Assembly: GCA_029204045.2 (NCBI GenBank)
Contig: CM055067.1
Span: forward strand, 26,238,838-26,302,837
Length of the DNA stretch: 64,000 nucleotides
Direction of reading: 5' to 3'
From: Tillandsia leiboldiana
Taxonomy: Eukaryota; Streptophyta; Magnoliopsida; Poales; Bromeliaceae
The translations under genes and the position numbers were made by a program. The notes below the pieces were generated by a model. The model saw only the letters and a program-made list of their open reading frames with translations. It was not told where the DNA came from and did no database searches. Shown in pieces: positions 22,236-34,227 of this stretch; positions within the stretch are counted from its first letter, which is position 1, and the number at the start of each line of letters is the position of its first letter.

Positions 22236-25126
22236 TGTAGGATACCGAACTTCTAAAAGTAGAAGTTAGACATTAAGTAGAATATGCCCAATTAATTCAA
22301 AGAAATCCTAATTAACCATAGGTAAAATGTGCAAGTTCAACTTTTAAAAGAATACAATATAGAAGTTACGGTAGGATATAGTAAGTCGGAAAAATTATTA
22401 TATAAATAAAAATAAAAATAGTGTAAGATACTATTTTTATTAGACTCATAGAAGCATAATATAGGTTGAAAATGACCTGCGCCAAAATCGGAGCGAAAAC
22501 AGAAGATTTAATATTTTCTGTGAGAGACGGGGCAGATAAATTAGCAGAAAATTCACAGTGTTGGAAAATTCCGAAAAAATTCGGGGAACTCCGTAATATT
22601 ATTTTAAGGCCACAGAAAAAGTTTCGCGTTGATCGGATGCCAGATAGTGAGAACGAGCTCCGCCAACAGTGTCAAAAAATTCTGAGAAAATTACGGGAGC
22701 TTCGTAATTATGTTTTAAGGTTACAATAAAAGTTTCGCATCAATCGGATACCCGAGCAGTGAGAAAGGTACCTGACAGCGATTTTAAGTACAACGAGACT
22801 TTTGGTGACCCAAAAATAGCCCAAACTGAAAATTTAAAATATCTCGTGATAAATTAAGTTGAGATGAGCCTGCCCGTCAAATTTGAGCACAAACGGACAT
22901 CCAGAAGGGTTCCGCAGGCAAGTATCAGATCAAATTGGATTAAATAGTAAATTAACACTATTGTGGGGGGTTCCTTTATGCATAAAAGCACATTCCCCTT
23001 TTCTTCTTCTTCTCCACCCACGCACGCACACATACAGACCCACCTCCATGGAGAGCTCTCTCTCTCACCTTCTCCACTCACTCTCTCTCTCTAAATTTTC
23101 TTGCTCCAATGTGCACTAAATCACGGAGCGATTTGCGGGAAGCCTAAGGCGAGCGAGGGCGAGCTTTTGAACCAAGAAAAGCTTGGAATCCTAGCTTTTT
23201 GAGGTGAGTTTTGTAAAAAAATAGATTTGATTTTGCCGTAATTTCTTTAGATCTAAAATCTATATGATCTTAGAAGGATTCTTGTCGAAGAAATCGGCGA
23301 AAATCGTGGAAAAATTATAATGAATGTGTATATGAAACCTAGGGTTAAAAGAGGAGTTTTTAGATTTTCATGGGATTGATCTCATTTGAACCTATGGAAA
23401 CTCAATTACTATATAAAGAAACGTGTTGGCGAAGACGGATCGACATTCCGTCAAACGGTCGAAAAGTTAGAGCCGAAATACGCGCTCTAGGACTTTTGAG
23501 GCAAAAAGAGAAACAATTACATTAGTAATTTTGGTGGGGGATTTAAATGGAATCCTTCCATCATGGAGGGGTTTTGGGTAAACCCTTGACGATCCAGGCC
23601 ACGAATCATGGAAGTTCGTCGTCTTTCGTCGGCGCTTTTGCGCACACGTGAAAACACTAAGCATAGTGCTTGGAGGTTATTAATAGGCCGTTTTGGACTT
23701 GTTTAGGACATCCGACTTGAGGCGACCCTTGTGATCGAGACCGGTGCTCCCGTAGATTTTTTTGGAGAGAAGAGCCGAGCCAAGGACCCGAGGTGGGTGG
23801 TGCTCTTACCGAAGCCGTTGGGCTTCTCTCTATGTCTTAGCCACTTACACCATTGCATATCGCACCATTGCATTGTAGGATAGTATGTATTGCCATCTTT
23901 ATACTTTCCGGTTGATATAGATATTTAGCAAATGTTATGCTATTATGTTGGATTGGGAAAGATTGGGTCGATACCGAGGAATCCTATAGTGCGGATTGGG
24001 TGTTGGACTTGCGAGTCGACAATAAATGAACGAGTGGCATATATGTAGAAATTGTGAACACCATACAATAAATGAACGAGTGGCATATGAGAAGTAGTGT
24101 AGGTAAACCTATCATGACACATGTGAGACATAGGTTGTGTATTATCTATAGGGATCTCAGTTGCTATCAGCCTTATAGATAGGGTATCCTCGTGTGGAGA
24201 GGATTGGATCATGCTCATAGTCTGTTTTAGGCTGGTGGAGGTCGCTCCTCTACGGCCGCCTACTCCGGAGTTGGTCACGGGGCACGCCACCCCGAGGGAC
24301 AGTCAGGTCCCGCAGACGCGTTCGATTGGTAGGTTGAGACATAGTCTCCCTCGTCGTGATAGTGAGCCGTGGGCAACCTTCGGGTGTGCCGTGAGATTTG
24401 AGATGAAGTGTTAAAAACCACACTTCTTGAAAATGAGTTAGAGAACAAGTATGAAATAGTACTTCTTGGACATAGTGATATATTTGGATATCTCTCCCCT
24501 GAGCATGCATACATGTTTTCCGTGTTGGGCATAGTAGAGTAGTTATTTACTGCATTTACAGTTTTCAGATATATCTATCTATCTATCTATCTGCTTTTGC
24601 CCTCTTGGACCTAGTGGGAAGACCGGTGGAGTCGGTGGCCGAACCCACTGGGAACTATGGACCATAGTTCTTACCCCACTATTATTACAGGGCCGAGTAC
24701 AGGTACTCTCGGCGAGGATCGCGGTAAGGGCTTGGCGCCCTAGAGACGTTGGTAGCAGCCTCCCTACATCTATAGCTTTTGTCACCTTGTCTTTACATTT
24801 TGAGAGTAGATGTTGTATAGGGTGAGGATGTTTTGGATGTGATTTATGTATTATTCATATGCTCGAATGGAATGGTTGTAATAGATAGAGTTTCTCTCTT
24901 TGTTACTTGTATGTTTACTTTTATATACTCGTACCTTGCTCTTATGTTCTTGTTAGCACTGGTTGTGCTCTCGTTGTGATTGTGTATATCTAGAATTAAT
25001 TCCTGGGTGATTCTTGTACATGATCTTGTCGCTTAGCCTTGGGCGGACAGGGGAGGTTCTGTCCGTTCGGCGTCTGTTCAGCGCGCCCGAACCTTGCCAA
25101 ATTGGTAGCGGTTTCGGGGCGTGACA
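22236..25126 (+). repeat. Chromovirus 5' LTR
   Basis: 2891 bp. Contains a CT-rich stretch near 23050 and a short (TCTA)n run near 24568-24592. The small open frames in it (for example 22466-22729) recur unchanged in frame in the 3' LTR and are not genes. Confidence 0.95.
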
Positions 25127-25133
25127 GGTAAAG

Positions 25134-25145
25134 TGGTATCAGAGC
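25134..25145 (+). other. Chromovirus primer-binding site
   Basis: tggtatcagagc, complementary to the Met-tRNA 3' end, lies seven bases after the 5' LTR. Confidence 0.85.
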
Positions 25146-25496
25146 AAGATAAGAGCAAGTAAAGAGAGAGAGTCTAGGATGACTTAGGAAACCCTAGGCT
25201 GGTAAACCCTAAGGTTGTAGGGACGTGAGTGAAACGTGAACCCTTGACGTTGGCGGAAGTGAAATCGATTGGGTCAAAGAAGATTATATGTCTCTAATTG
25301 AGAATAGAGACGGATTCAAGTGTGCTTGTTCGGTGACACGAAGTGTTATGTCGGCGGCCGACGGCATGATGCTAAGGGTCTAGGACTAGTATGCTTGTAT
25401 GCTTCCGCCCGATTTATTATTGAGTTGTCTAGTTTCGTAAATGCTAAGGAGCTATCGGGTTAAACTAACTGACTAAGTTCTTGTTTCCAGGAAAGA

Positions 25497-28400
25497 ATGT
25501 CAGGGAGACGCCACACTCGTAGGTCCTCTCCGGTGCCGCCTCCAGCGGCGCCCGAGCAGTCAGGATCTGGCGAGGTGCAGGGGCTGCGAGAGCAGGTCGC
25601 TGCTTTGGTAGGCGCGATGGAGCGCCAGGAGGCTCGATGGGAGCAGCTCCAGTCACTGTTGGAGCAGCAGGCAGCGTTGGCGGCCGCGACGGCGGCTGGG
25701 AGCCGTGATCTGCCTGCACCCTCGACTCACGCTCCGGGAGCGGTCGAGGGTGAGGGCGTGGGGGCCGTTCCACTGTCTGCGTGCCCCCTTCCGAGGAGTG
25801 CGCCTCTGGCGGCATCGGGTTCTACTACACCCGATATGACGGCGGAAAAGGCGGAGCGGGAGCGCACATTGGCAGTTCTGATGCAGTTCCTAAAGTTCAA
25901 ACCTCGGACCTTCGAGGGAGGGAAGATGGAGCCGGCGGTAGTGGAGTTGTGGTTAGGCGCTATGGAGACTATCTTTGGAGATCTCCCTGTCCTGGAAAGG
26001 TACAAGGTGCCCCTGGCCACGCATAGTTTTGGAGAACCGGCGTTAGTATGGTGGAAGCGGGTGCAGCGTGATCGACCCGCGCATCTTCCTCCGATGTTGT
26101 GGGGGGAGTTCAAGAGGACGGTGTACGGGCACTACTTTCCCGACGCCGATAAGCGGGTGATGAAGGAAAAGTTCCGCAAGCTGCAGCAGGGAAATCGCTC
26201 GGTGATGGAGTACGAGGAGGAGTTCACCCACATCATCGACTGTGTTCCCGATGTTGTTCGCGACGATGCGGACCGGGCCGATTGGTTTCTGCGGGGGCTT
26301 AAGCCCTGGATCTACCGGGCCGTGCAGCTGTTCAAGCTCACGACCTACGCCGAGGTCCTTGATCGAGCGCTGTGGGCAGAGCACGGGGATGCCCATGTGC
26401 GCGAGGAGCGCGAGATGGCGGCGGGGTCCAAGGATAAGGGCAAGAAGCGCCAGGGCGGTGGTTCGGGGGCACAGTCTAGCTCCAGGAGGCCCCCGAAGCA
26501 ACCGAGATCGCAGCCGTGGAGGCAGGGACCACGACTTTGCATTATATGTGGTAGCAAGGACCACCGGGTGCAGCAGTGCAGGCAGCGTGAGGGCAGATGC
26601 TATAGCTGCGGGCAGGAGGGGCACATGAGCCGAGAGTGCCCAGCGAGGGGTTCGCGTGCCCCCTCAACTGCGTCGACTCCGGCAACCCCTGTTCATTATG
26701 GAGGCGCTCCTTATGTTCCCGTCTCTGCGGGGCGCGCGATGGCTCCTAGGCAGCAGGAGATGACGCGATCGGCGCCGAGCGAGCGGGTATTCGCCGTTCA
26801 GGCCCAGGCCCAGGATCCTGTCGACATCGAGGAGCCCAGTGTCGTGGCAGGTATGGTTCTAATACATGGAGTTAGCTCCAGGGCCATTTTTGATACAGGT
26901 GCTACGCATTCATTCATTAGCGGATCATTTGCACGCACTCATGGTATTATCTTAGAGGCAACGGGCAAGTGGCGAGTCGAAGGCCCGGAGTCGTCATCTA
27001 TTACTTACACGGGGTGCTTATCCTGCCCGGTGCAAGTGGGCGACTGGATTATGCCCGTCCGGTTGCTCGCGCTCAAGAAGTTGGAGGCGTTCGACGTCAT
27101 CTTGGGCATGGACTGGCTCTCGAAGTATCACGCTGTGATCGACTGCAGGAGGAAGTTGGTCACTTTTCGGGAGCCGGGACAGGAGGAGGTTATCTATCGA
27201 GCTCATCAAAGCTCGTGCTTTGTTGCAACGGTGTCGGCGACGAGAGCGAGGAAGTTGGTCCATAGCGGTTGCCCGGCATTTTTGGCGACCGTTGTGGAGG
27301 TGGACCGTGCGACTCCGATCATGGAGGAGTTATTGGTGGTGCGGGAGTTTCCTGATGTGTTTCCCGCGGAGTTACCGGGGATGCCGCCGGATCGGGCGAT
27401 CGAGTTCATCATAGACTTGATTCCCGGGACGACGCCGATCTCGAAGGCCCCGTATCGTATGGCGCCGGCAGAATTGAAGGAGTTGAGGGATCAGTTGCAG
27501 GATCTTCTCGACAAAGGGTTCATTCGGCCAAGTGTATCGCCGTGGGGAGCCCCGGTATTATTTGTGCGCAAGAAGGATGGTTCTTTTCGACTCTGTGTGG
27601 ATTATCGGGAGTTGAACAAGGTTACCATAAAAAACAAGTACCCGTTACCCAGAATCGACGACTTGTTTGACCAATTGCAAGGGTCGCTAGTGTACTCCAA
27701 AATTGACCTCCAATCCGGCTACCACCAGTTGAAAATCAAGCCGGAGGATGTTCAGAAAACGGCGTTTCGCACACGCTATGGTCACTACGAATACACGGTC
27801 ATGCCTTTCGGGCTTACTAACGCCCCGGCGGCGTTCATGGATCTGATGAACCGTGTGTTCAGGGAGTACTTGGACCGATTTGTCGTGGTCTTCATTGACG
27901 ACATTTTGGTCTATTCGCGGAGCGACGAGGAGCACGCGGAGCATTTGCGGATAGTGCTTCAAATCCTTCGGGAGGAGAAGCTATTTGCAAGACTAAAGAA
28001 GTGCAAGTTTTGGCTCCGCGAGGTGGCTTTCCTCGGGCATATTATTTCTGAGGGGGGAATTTCAGTTGACCCGAAGAAAATTGAGGCGGTTAGGGATTGG
28101 CCGCGCCCGACGAATGTCAGGGAAGTCCGCAGTTTTGTGGGCTTAGCCGGGTATTATCGACGGTTCGTGGAGGGTTTCTCGAGGATTGTGACTCCACTTA
28201 CTCGGCTGACGCAAAAGGGCATCAAGTTCGTTTGGAGCGACGAATGCGACCGGGGTTTCATTGAATTGAAGAAAAGGTTGACGTCGGCTCCTATTCTCGC
28301 CTTACCAGTGCAGGGCGAGGACTTTGTGGTGTATAGCGACGCATCCTATCTGGGTCTGGGGTGTGTCCTGATGCAGGGCGGAAAAGTGATCGCTTATGCA

Positions 28401-30236
28401 TCCCGCCAGTTGAAGGACCACGAAAAGAACTATCCCATTCACGATTTGGAGTTGGCGGCGGTGATCTTCGCGCTGAAGTTGTGGAGGCACTACTTGTATG
28501 GTGCACATTGCGAGATCTACACCGACCACAAAAGCCTCAAGTACTTATTCACCCAGAAGGAGCTCAATTTGCGGCAACGGCGGTGGTTAGAGCTGCTGAA
28601 GGATTATGATGTCGATATCCTTTACCACCCCGGCAAAGCAAACGTGGTCGCCGATGCACTAAGTAGAAAGACGGCGAGGAACCTCGCTATGGACGTCACG
28701 AATCAAATGCCGTTATGTTTGGACATGGGGCGGATGAACCTTGAGGTAGTCGCTCCCGGGGTGCCGGCCCTGATGATGACGCTTATTATTCAGCCGACCT
28801 TGTTGGAGAGGATCAAGAATGTGCAGCCTTCCGACTCAAGTCTCCAAAAGGTGCGGCGTGACATCGAGGAGGGCAAAGGCGGCGATTTCCATGTACACCC
28901 CGATGGCACACTTCGGTTTCAGAACCGTTGGTGTGTGCCGGAAAATGAGGAGCTCCGCGAACTGATATTGCGAGAGGCGCATCGGTCACCTTATGCCGAG
29001 CACCCTGGTGGCACCAAGATGTACCACGAGTTGAAGATGCTCTATTGGTGGCCGGGGATGAAGGCGGACATTGGGCGCTTCGTGGCAAAGTGCCTTACAT
29101 GTCAACAGATAAAAGCGGAGCGTCGACTCCCGGCGGGGAAACTCCAAAGCTTGCCTATTCCCGTGTGGAAGTGGGAGGACATCTCTATGGACTTCATCGT
29201 CGGGTTGCCTCGCTCAACAGGAGGCCACGACTCGATCTGGGTGATTGTGGATCGTCTCACCAAGTCGGCACATTTCTTGCCGGTCCACACCACCTGGGCG
29301 GGAGAGAAGTTGGCACAGGTATATCTTGACGAGGTGGTGAGGCTGCACGGGGTGCCGAAGTCGATTGTATCGGACCGAGACCCCAAGTTCACCTCGCATT
29401 TCTGGAGGAATCTGCAGGAGGCCCTTGGCACACGGCTCGATTTTAGCACCGCTTTTCACCCTCAGACTGATGGTCAGACAGAGAGAACCATTCAGACCTT
29501 GGAGGACATGTTGCGGGCGTGCGTCATCGATTACAAGGGCGGTTGGTGCAAGTACTTGCCGATGGCCGAGTTCGCCTACAACAATAGTTATCACGCTAGT
29601 TTGGAAATGGCACCGTTCGAGGCTCTTTATGGACGGAAGTGTCGATCCCCTATCTATTGGAGTGATGTGGGCGAGCGCACGGAGTTCGGGCCGGACATTT
29701 TGCGGGAGGCGGAGGAGAAGGTCCGCCTTGCTCGCAAAAGATTGCTTACGGCGCAATCTCGGCAACAAAGCTACGCGGACAAGCGTCGACGGGATTTGGA
29801 ATTCGCGGTGGGCGACCGCGTCTTCTTGAAGGTTTCGCCCATGAGGGGCGTGAAGCGATTTGGAGTGCGGGGAAAACTAAGTCCCAGCTATATCGGCCCC
29901 TATGAGATATTGGAGCGTGTGGGAGCGGTGGCGTATCGGCTTGCATTGCCGCCGAAGTTGGCGGATGTACATAACGTCTTCCACGTCTCCAATCTCCGCA
30001 AATATGTACCCGATCCGGAGCATGCGATGCTATATGAGCCGCCGGAGCTTCAGGATGACTTGAGCTATGAGGAGTTCCCGGTGGCGATTATTGCTCGGGA
30101 GGTGCGCAAATTGAGAAACCGCGAGATTCCTTATGTCAGGGTCCGGTGGAGCAATCACGATGATCGCGAGGCCACGTGGGAACTTGAGGAAACGATGAGG
30201 GCGCACCATCCTCATCTCTTCGAGGAGATGAATTAG
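25497..30236 (+). CDS. Chromovirus Gag-Pol polyprotein, intact, 1579 residues
   Basis: One uninterrupted frame encodes the whole element. Order: coiled-coil-prone N-terminus; gag core (about 115-330); two CCHC knuckles ([14 protein letters not shown] at 348 and [14 protein letters not shown] at 368); aspartic protease FDTGATHSF with Asp466; reverse transcriptase with [19 protein letters not shown] and catalytic FIDD at 799-802; RNase H ([11 protein letters not shown], about 944); integrase with an HHCC zinc domain from His1162 and the DDE triad D1232, D1293, E1329 (35 residues between the last two); a GPY/F-type module; and a C-terminal chromodomain (about 1535-1579, [17 protein letters not shown]). 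Chromodomains steer chromovirus integration to heterochromatin. The RT-RH-INT order fixes Ty3-gypsy, and the chromodomain and long LTRs fit Tekay/Del. All catalytic residues I can identify are present. The frame is markedly GC-richer than its LTRs. Confidence 0.96.
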   Translation: MSGRRHTRRSSPVPPPAAPEQSGSGEVQGLREQVAALVGAMERQEARWEQLQSLLEQQAALAAATAAGSRDLPAPSTHAPGAVEGEGVGAVPLSACPLPRSAPLAASGSTTPDMTAEKAERERTLAVLMQFLKFKPRTFEGGKMEPAVVELWLGAMETIFGDLPVLERYKVPLATHSFGEPALVWWKRVQRDRPAHLPPMLWGEFKRTVYGHYFPDADKRVMKEKFRKLQQGNRSVMEYEEEFTHIIDCVPDVVRDDADRADWFLRGLKPWIYRAVQLFKLTTYAEVLDRALWAEHGDAHVREEREMAAGSKDKGKKRQGGGSGAQSSSRRPPKQPRSQPWRQGPRLCIICGSKDHRVQQCRQREGRCYSCGQEGHMSRECPARGSRAPSTASTPATPVHYGGAPYVPVSAGRAMAPRQQEMTRSAPSERVFAVQAQAQDPVDIEEPSVVAGMVLIHGVSSRAIFDTGATHSFISGSFARTHGIILEATGKWRVEGPESSSITYTGCLSCPVQVGDWIMPVRLLALKKLEAFDVILGMDWLSKYHAVIDCRRKLVTFREPGQEEVIYRAHQSSCFVATVSATRARKLVHSGCPAFLATVVEVDRATPIMEELLVVREFPDVFPAELPGMPPDRAIEFIIDLIPGTTPISKAPYRMAPAELKELRDQLQDLLDKGFIRPSVSPWGAPVLFVRKKDGSFRLCVDYRELNKVTIKNKYPLPRIDDLFDQLQGSLVYSKIDLQSGYHQLKIKPEDVQKTAFRTRYGHYEYTVMPFGLTNAPAAFMDLMNRVFREYLDRFVVVFIDDILVYSRSDEEHAEHLRIVLQILREEKLFARLKKCKFWLREVAFLGHIISEGGISVDPKKIEAVRDWPRPTNVREVRSFVGLAGYYRRFVEGFSRIVTPLTRLTQKGIKFVWSDECDRGFIELKKRLTSAPILALPVQGEDFVVYSDASYLGLGCVLMQGGKVIAYASRQLKDHEKNYPIHDLELAAVIFALKLWRHYLYGAHCEIYTDHKSLKYLFTQKELNLRQRRWLELLKDYDVDILYHPGKANVVADALSRKTARNLAMDVTNQMPLCLDMGRMNLEVVAPGVPALMMTLIIQPTLLERIKNVQPSDSSLQKVRRDIEEGKGGDFHVHPDGTLRFQNRWCVPENEELRELILREAHRSPYAEHPGGTKMYHELKMLYWWPGMKADIGRFVAKCLTCQQIKAERRLPAGKLQSLPIPVWKWEDISMDFIVGLPRSTGGHDSIWVIVDRLTKSAHFLPVHTTWAGEKLAQVYLDEVVRLHGVPKSIVSDRDPKFTSHFWRNLQEALGTRLDFSTAFHPQTDGQTERTIQTLEDMLRACVIDYKGGWCKYLPMAEFAYNNSYHASLEMAPFEALYGRKCRSPIYWSDVGERTEFGPDILREAEEKVRLARKRLLTAQSRQQSYADKRRRDLEFAVGDRVFLKVSPMRGVKRFGVRGKLSPSYIGPYEILERVGAVAYRLALPPKLADVHNVFHVSNLRKYVPDPEHAMLYEPPELQDDLSYEEFPVAIIAREVRKLRNREIPYVRVRWSNHDDREATWELEETMRAHHPHLFEEMN

Positions 30237-30275
30237 AGGTATGAATTTCGATTCGGTTGAATTAAGTTAAATTTA

Positions 30276-30310
30276 AATTTCGCGGACGAAATTGCTTAAG
30301 GGGGGAAGAA
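30276..30310 (+). other. Chromovirus pre-PPT hairpin and polypurine tract
   Basis: A perfect 7-bp hairpin AATTTCG-cgga-CGAAATT (30276-30293) is followed by the purine tract aaggggggaagaa, which abuts the 3' LTR at 30311. The tract primes plus-strand DNA synthesis. The hairpin is matched in two other elements of the window. Confidence 0.75.
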
Positions 30311-33194
30311 TGTAGGATACCGAACTTCTAAAAGTAGAAGTTAGACATTAAGTAGAATATGCCCAATTAATTCAAAGAAATCCTAATTAACCATAGGTAA
30401 AATGTGCAAGTTCAACTTTTAAAAGAATACAATATAGAAGTTACGGTAGGATATAGTAAGTCGGAAAAATTATTATATAAATAAAAATAAAAATAGTGTA
30501 AGATACTATTTTTATTAGACTCATAGAAGCATAATATAGGTTGAAAATGACCTGCGCCGAAATCGGAGCGAAAACAGAAGATTTAATATTTTCTGTGAGA
30601 GACGGGGCAGATAAATTAGCAGAAAATTCACAGTGTCGGAAAATTCCGAAAAAATTCGGGGAACTCCGTAATATTATTTTAAGGCCACAGAAAAAGTTTC
30701 GCGTTGATCGGATGCCAGATAGTGAGAACGGGCTCCGCCAACAGTGTCAAAAAATTCTGAGAAAATTACGGGAGCTTCGTAATTATGTTTTAAGGTTACA
30801 ATAAAAGTTTCGCATCAATCGGATACCCGAGCAGTGAGAAAGGTACCTGACAGCGATTTTAAGTACAGCGAGACTTTTGGTGACCCAAAAATAGCCCAAA
30901 CTGAAAATTTAAAATATCTCGTGATAAATTAAGTTGAGATGAGCCTGCCTGTCAAATTTGAGCACAAACGGACATCCAGAAGGGTTCCGCAGGCAGATCA
31001 AATTGGATTAAATAGTAAATTAACACTATTGTGGGGGGTTCCTTTATGCATAAAAGCACTTTCCCCTTTTCTTCTTCTTCTCCACCCACGCACGCACACA
31101 TACAGACCCACCTCCATGGAGAGCTCTCTCTCTCACCTTCTCCACTCACTCTCTCTCTCTAAATTTTCTTGCTCCAATGTGCACTAAATCACGGAGCGAT
31201 TTGCGGGAAGCCTAAGGCGAGCGAGGGCGAGCTTTTGAACCAAGAAAAGCTTGGAATCCTAGCTTTTTGAGGTGAGTTTTGTAAAAAAATAGATTTGATT
31301 TTGCCGTAATTTCTTTAGATCTAAAATCTATATGATCTTAGAAGGATTCTTGTCGAAGAAATCGGCGAAAATCGTGGAAAAATTATAATGAATGTGTATA
31401 TGAAACCTAGGGTTAAAAGAGGAGTTTTTAGATTTTCATGGGATTGATCTCATTTGAACCTATGGAAACTCAATTACTATATAAAGAAACGTGTTGGCGA
31501 AGACGGATCGACATTCCGTCAAACGGTCGAAAAGTTAGAGCCGAAATACGCGCTCTAGGACTTTTGAGGCAAAAAGAGAAACAATTACATTAGTAATTTT
31601 GGTGGGGGATTTAAATGGAATCCTTCCATCATGGAGGGGTTTTGGGTAAACCCTTGACGATCCAGGCCACGAATCATGGAAGTTCGTCGTCTTTCGTCGG
31701 CGCTTTTGCGCACACGTGAAAACACTAAGCATAGTGCTTGGAGGTTATTAATAGGCCGTTTTGGACTTGTTTAGGACATCCGACTTGAGGCGACCCTTGT
31801 GATCGAGACCGGTGCTCCCGTAGATTTTTTTGGAGAGCCGAGCCGAGCCAAGGACCCGAGGTGGGTGGTGCTCTTACCGAAGCCGTTGGGCTTCTCTCTA
31901 TGTCTTAGCCACTTACACCATTGCATATCGCACCATTGCATTGTAGGATAGTATGTATTGCCATCTTTATACTTTCCGGTTGATATAGATATTTAGCAAA
32001 TGTTATGCTATTATGTTGGATTGGGAAAGATTGGGTCGATAACGAGGAATCCTATAGTGCGGATTGGGTGTTGGACTTGCGAGTCGACAATAAATGAACG
32101 AGTGGCATATATGTAGAAATTGTGAACACCACACAATAAATGAACGAGTGGCATATGAGAAGTAGTGTAGGTAAACCTATCATGACACATGTGAGACATA
32201 GGTTGTGTATTATCTATAGGGATCTCAGTTGCTATCAGCCTTATAGATAGGGTATCCTCGTGTGGAGAGGATTGGATCATGCTCATAGTCTGTTTTAGGC
32301 TGGTGGAGGTCGCTCCTCTACGGCCGCCTACTCTGGAGTTGGTCACGGGGCACGCCACCCCGAGGGACAGTCAGGTCCCGCAGACGCGTTCGATTGGTAG
32401 GTTGAGACATAGTCTCCCTCGTCGTGATAGTGAGCCGTGGGCAACCTTCGGGTGTGCCGTGAGATTTGAGATGAAGTGTTAAAAACCACACTTCTTGAAA
32501 ATGAGTTAGAGAACAAGTATGAAATAGTACTTCTTGGACATAGTGATATATTTGGATATCTCTCCCCTGAGCATGCATACATGTTTTCCGTGTTGGGCAT
32601 AGTAGAGTAGTTATTTACTGCATTTACAGTTTTCAGATATATCTATCTATCTATCTATCTGCTTTTGCCCTCTTGGACCTAGTGGGAAGACCGGTGGAGT
32701 CGGTGGCCGAACCCACTGGGAACTATGGACCATAGTTCTCACCCCACTATTATTACAGGGCCGAGTACAGGTACTCTCGGCGAGGATCGCGGTAAGGGCT
32801 TGGCGCCCTAGAGACGTTGGTAGCAGCCTCCCTACATCTATAGCTTTTGTCACCTTGTCTTTACATTTTGAGAGTAGATGTTGTATAGGGTGAGGATGTT
32901 TTGGATGTGATTTATGTATTATTCATATGCTCGAATGGAATGGTTGTAATAGATAGAGTTTCTCTCTTTGTTACTTGTATGTTTACTTTTATATACTCGT
33001 ACCTTGCTCTTATGTTCTTGTTAGCACTGGTTGTGCTCTCGTTGTGATTGTGTATATCTAGAATTAATTCCTGGGTGATTCTTGTACATGATCTTGTCGC
33101 TTAGCCTTGGGCGGACAGGGGAGGTTCTGTCCGTTCGGCGTCTGTTCAGCGCGCCCGAACCTTGCCAAATTGGTAGCGGTTTCGGGGCGTGACA
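30311..33194 (+). repeat. Chromovirus 3' LTR
   Basis: 2884 bp, near-identical to 22236-25126 apart from scattered substitutions and the missing 7-bp agtatca. Confidence 0.95.
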
Positions 33195-33199
33195 TTATA

Positions 33200-34227
33200 G
33201 ATGCAAAGGCTACGACCATATTTCAACGGATTGTCCTACTCCGAAATTATATAAAAAGAAGGCTTTGCAAGCGAAAACTTGGGACGATTCTATCTCTAAT
33301 GAATCGACCTCAAGTAAAGAGGAAAAAGCCGTTGCCTTACACGCCTCTCAAATTCCCTCCTCTAATGTTTGTTTATCATCTTTAGTCACTGACTCTACTC
33401 CTTTGATTTTGTATGAAACATCAACAACCGGCGGAGAGTCATCAAGTGAGGGGGAGTCGGACGAAGAAGAACTCGTTGAGGCATATCAACAACTTCTTAC
33501 GGAATCAAAGAAGATGGCCAAACATATTAAGAAGTTGAGGAAGCAACGACTTGAAGGTCAAGACGAGAATCAAGCTTTAAAGATAAAACTTCAAGACCTC
33601 GAGGAGGAACAAGGACGTTTATTGGATAACAATAAAATCCTCCAAGAAAAGCTAAACCAATCGGAGACAAACGCTGAATCATATATGGACAAGATTGGTT
33701 TTCTAGAAAAACAGTTTGAGGAGATTCATGTCACCAACCAAGTATTGACCAAGCAAGTTCATGAACTCAAATCCGACATACAAAGGCTTTCAACCGTTTC
33801 CAAGAAATTTGATTGTATATCCGGATTAGGTCAAACAAGCAAGGTTGGTTTGGGATTTAAAAAGGATCAAACTGTGCATGCTTCAAGTTCCACATTCAAA
33901 TTGAAAGGAAGAACGTGTCACTTATGTGGACTTGAAGGACATTTGGTGAAGAATTGCCCGAAAAAGAGAAAGAAGAGTCCTTCGGCAACTTCATCTACGG
34001 AGCGAACTCAACGGAATCAAAAGACACATCAAGTCAAAGGAGTTCACTCAACCCACCAAAGGTCCGAGCCACAATATCAATCATACAAGTGGATCACTAC
34101 GAGGCAAAGACCTAAGGTGGACCAACAGTCGAAGCGGACAACCCCCGGCCACAACGAATCAAGACAACCCAAAATCCAGCGATTTTGGATTCGGAAAGGT
34201 GATATCTTTCCGTGTCTTAAGTTCTAA
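33200..34227 (+). pseudogene. Copia1 gag, C-terminal part
   Basis: This continues the gag interrupted at 22235, in the same frame after the second TTATA. It starts inside the first zinc knuckle (second Cys, His and last Cys remain), then has a Ser/Asp/Glu-rich stretch, a long coiled coil (about 33470-33810, LEEEQGRLLDNNKILQEKL), a second knuckle CHLCGLEGHLVKNC and a basic tail ending WIRKGDIFPCLKF. The long coiled coil after the first knuckle and the second knuckle are typical of Sirevirus Gag. No pol frame follows. Confidence 0.85.

Larger units (their letters stand above)
22236..33194 (+). mobile_element. Complete Tekay/Del-like chromovirus (Ty3-gypsy) nested in Copia1 gag
   Basis: LTRs of 2891 bp (22236-25126) and 2884 bp (30311-33194) start TGTAGGATACC and end GGGGCGTGACA, with TTATA duplications at 22231-22235 and 33195-33199. 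It has a Met-tRNA primer site, one intact gag-pol frame with a chromodomain and a polypurine tract. By eye the LTRs differ at about 13 bases plus one 7-bp indel (agtatca, only in the 5' LTR), roughly 99.5% identity. All parts needed for autonomous transposition are present. Confidence 0.95.

Noticed and set aside
22466..22729. 87-residue frame repeated at 30541-30804
   Set aside because: Both copies lie at the same place in the chromovirus LTRs; identity is due to LTR duplication, not to a conserved gene.
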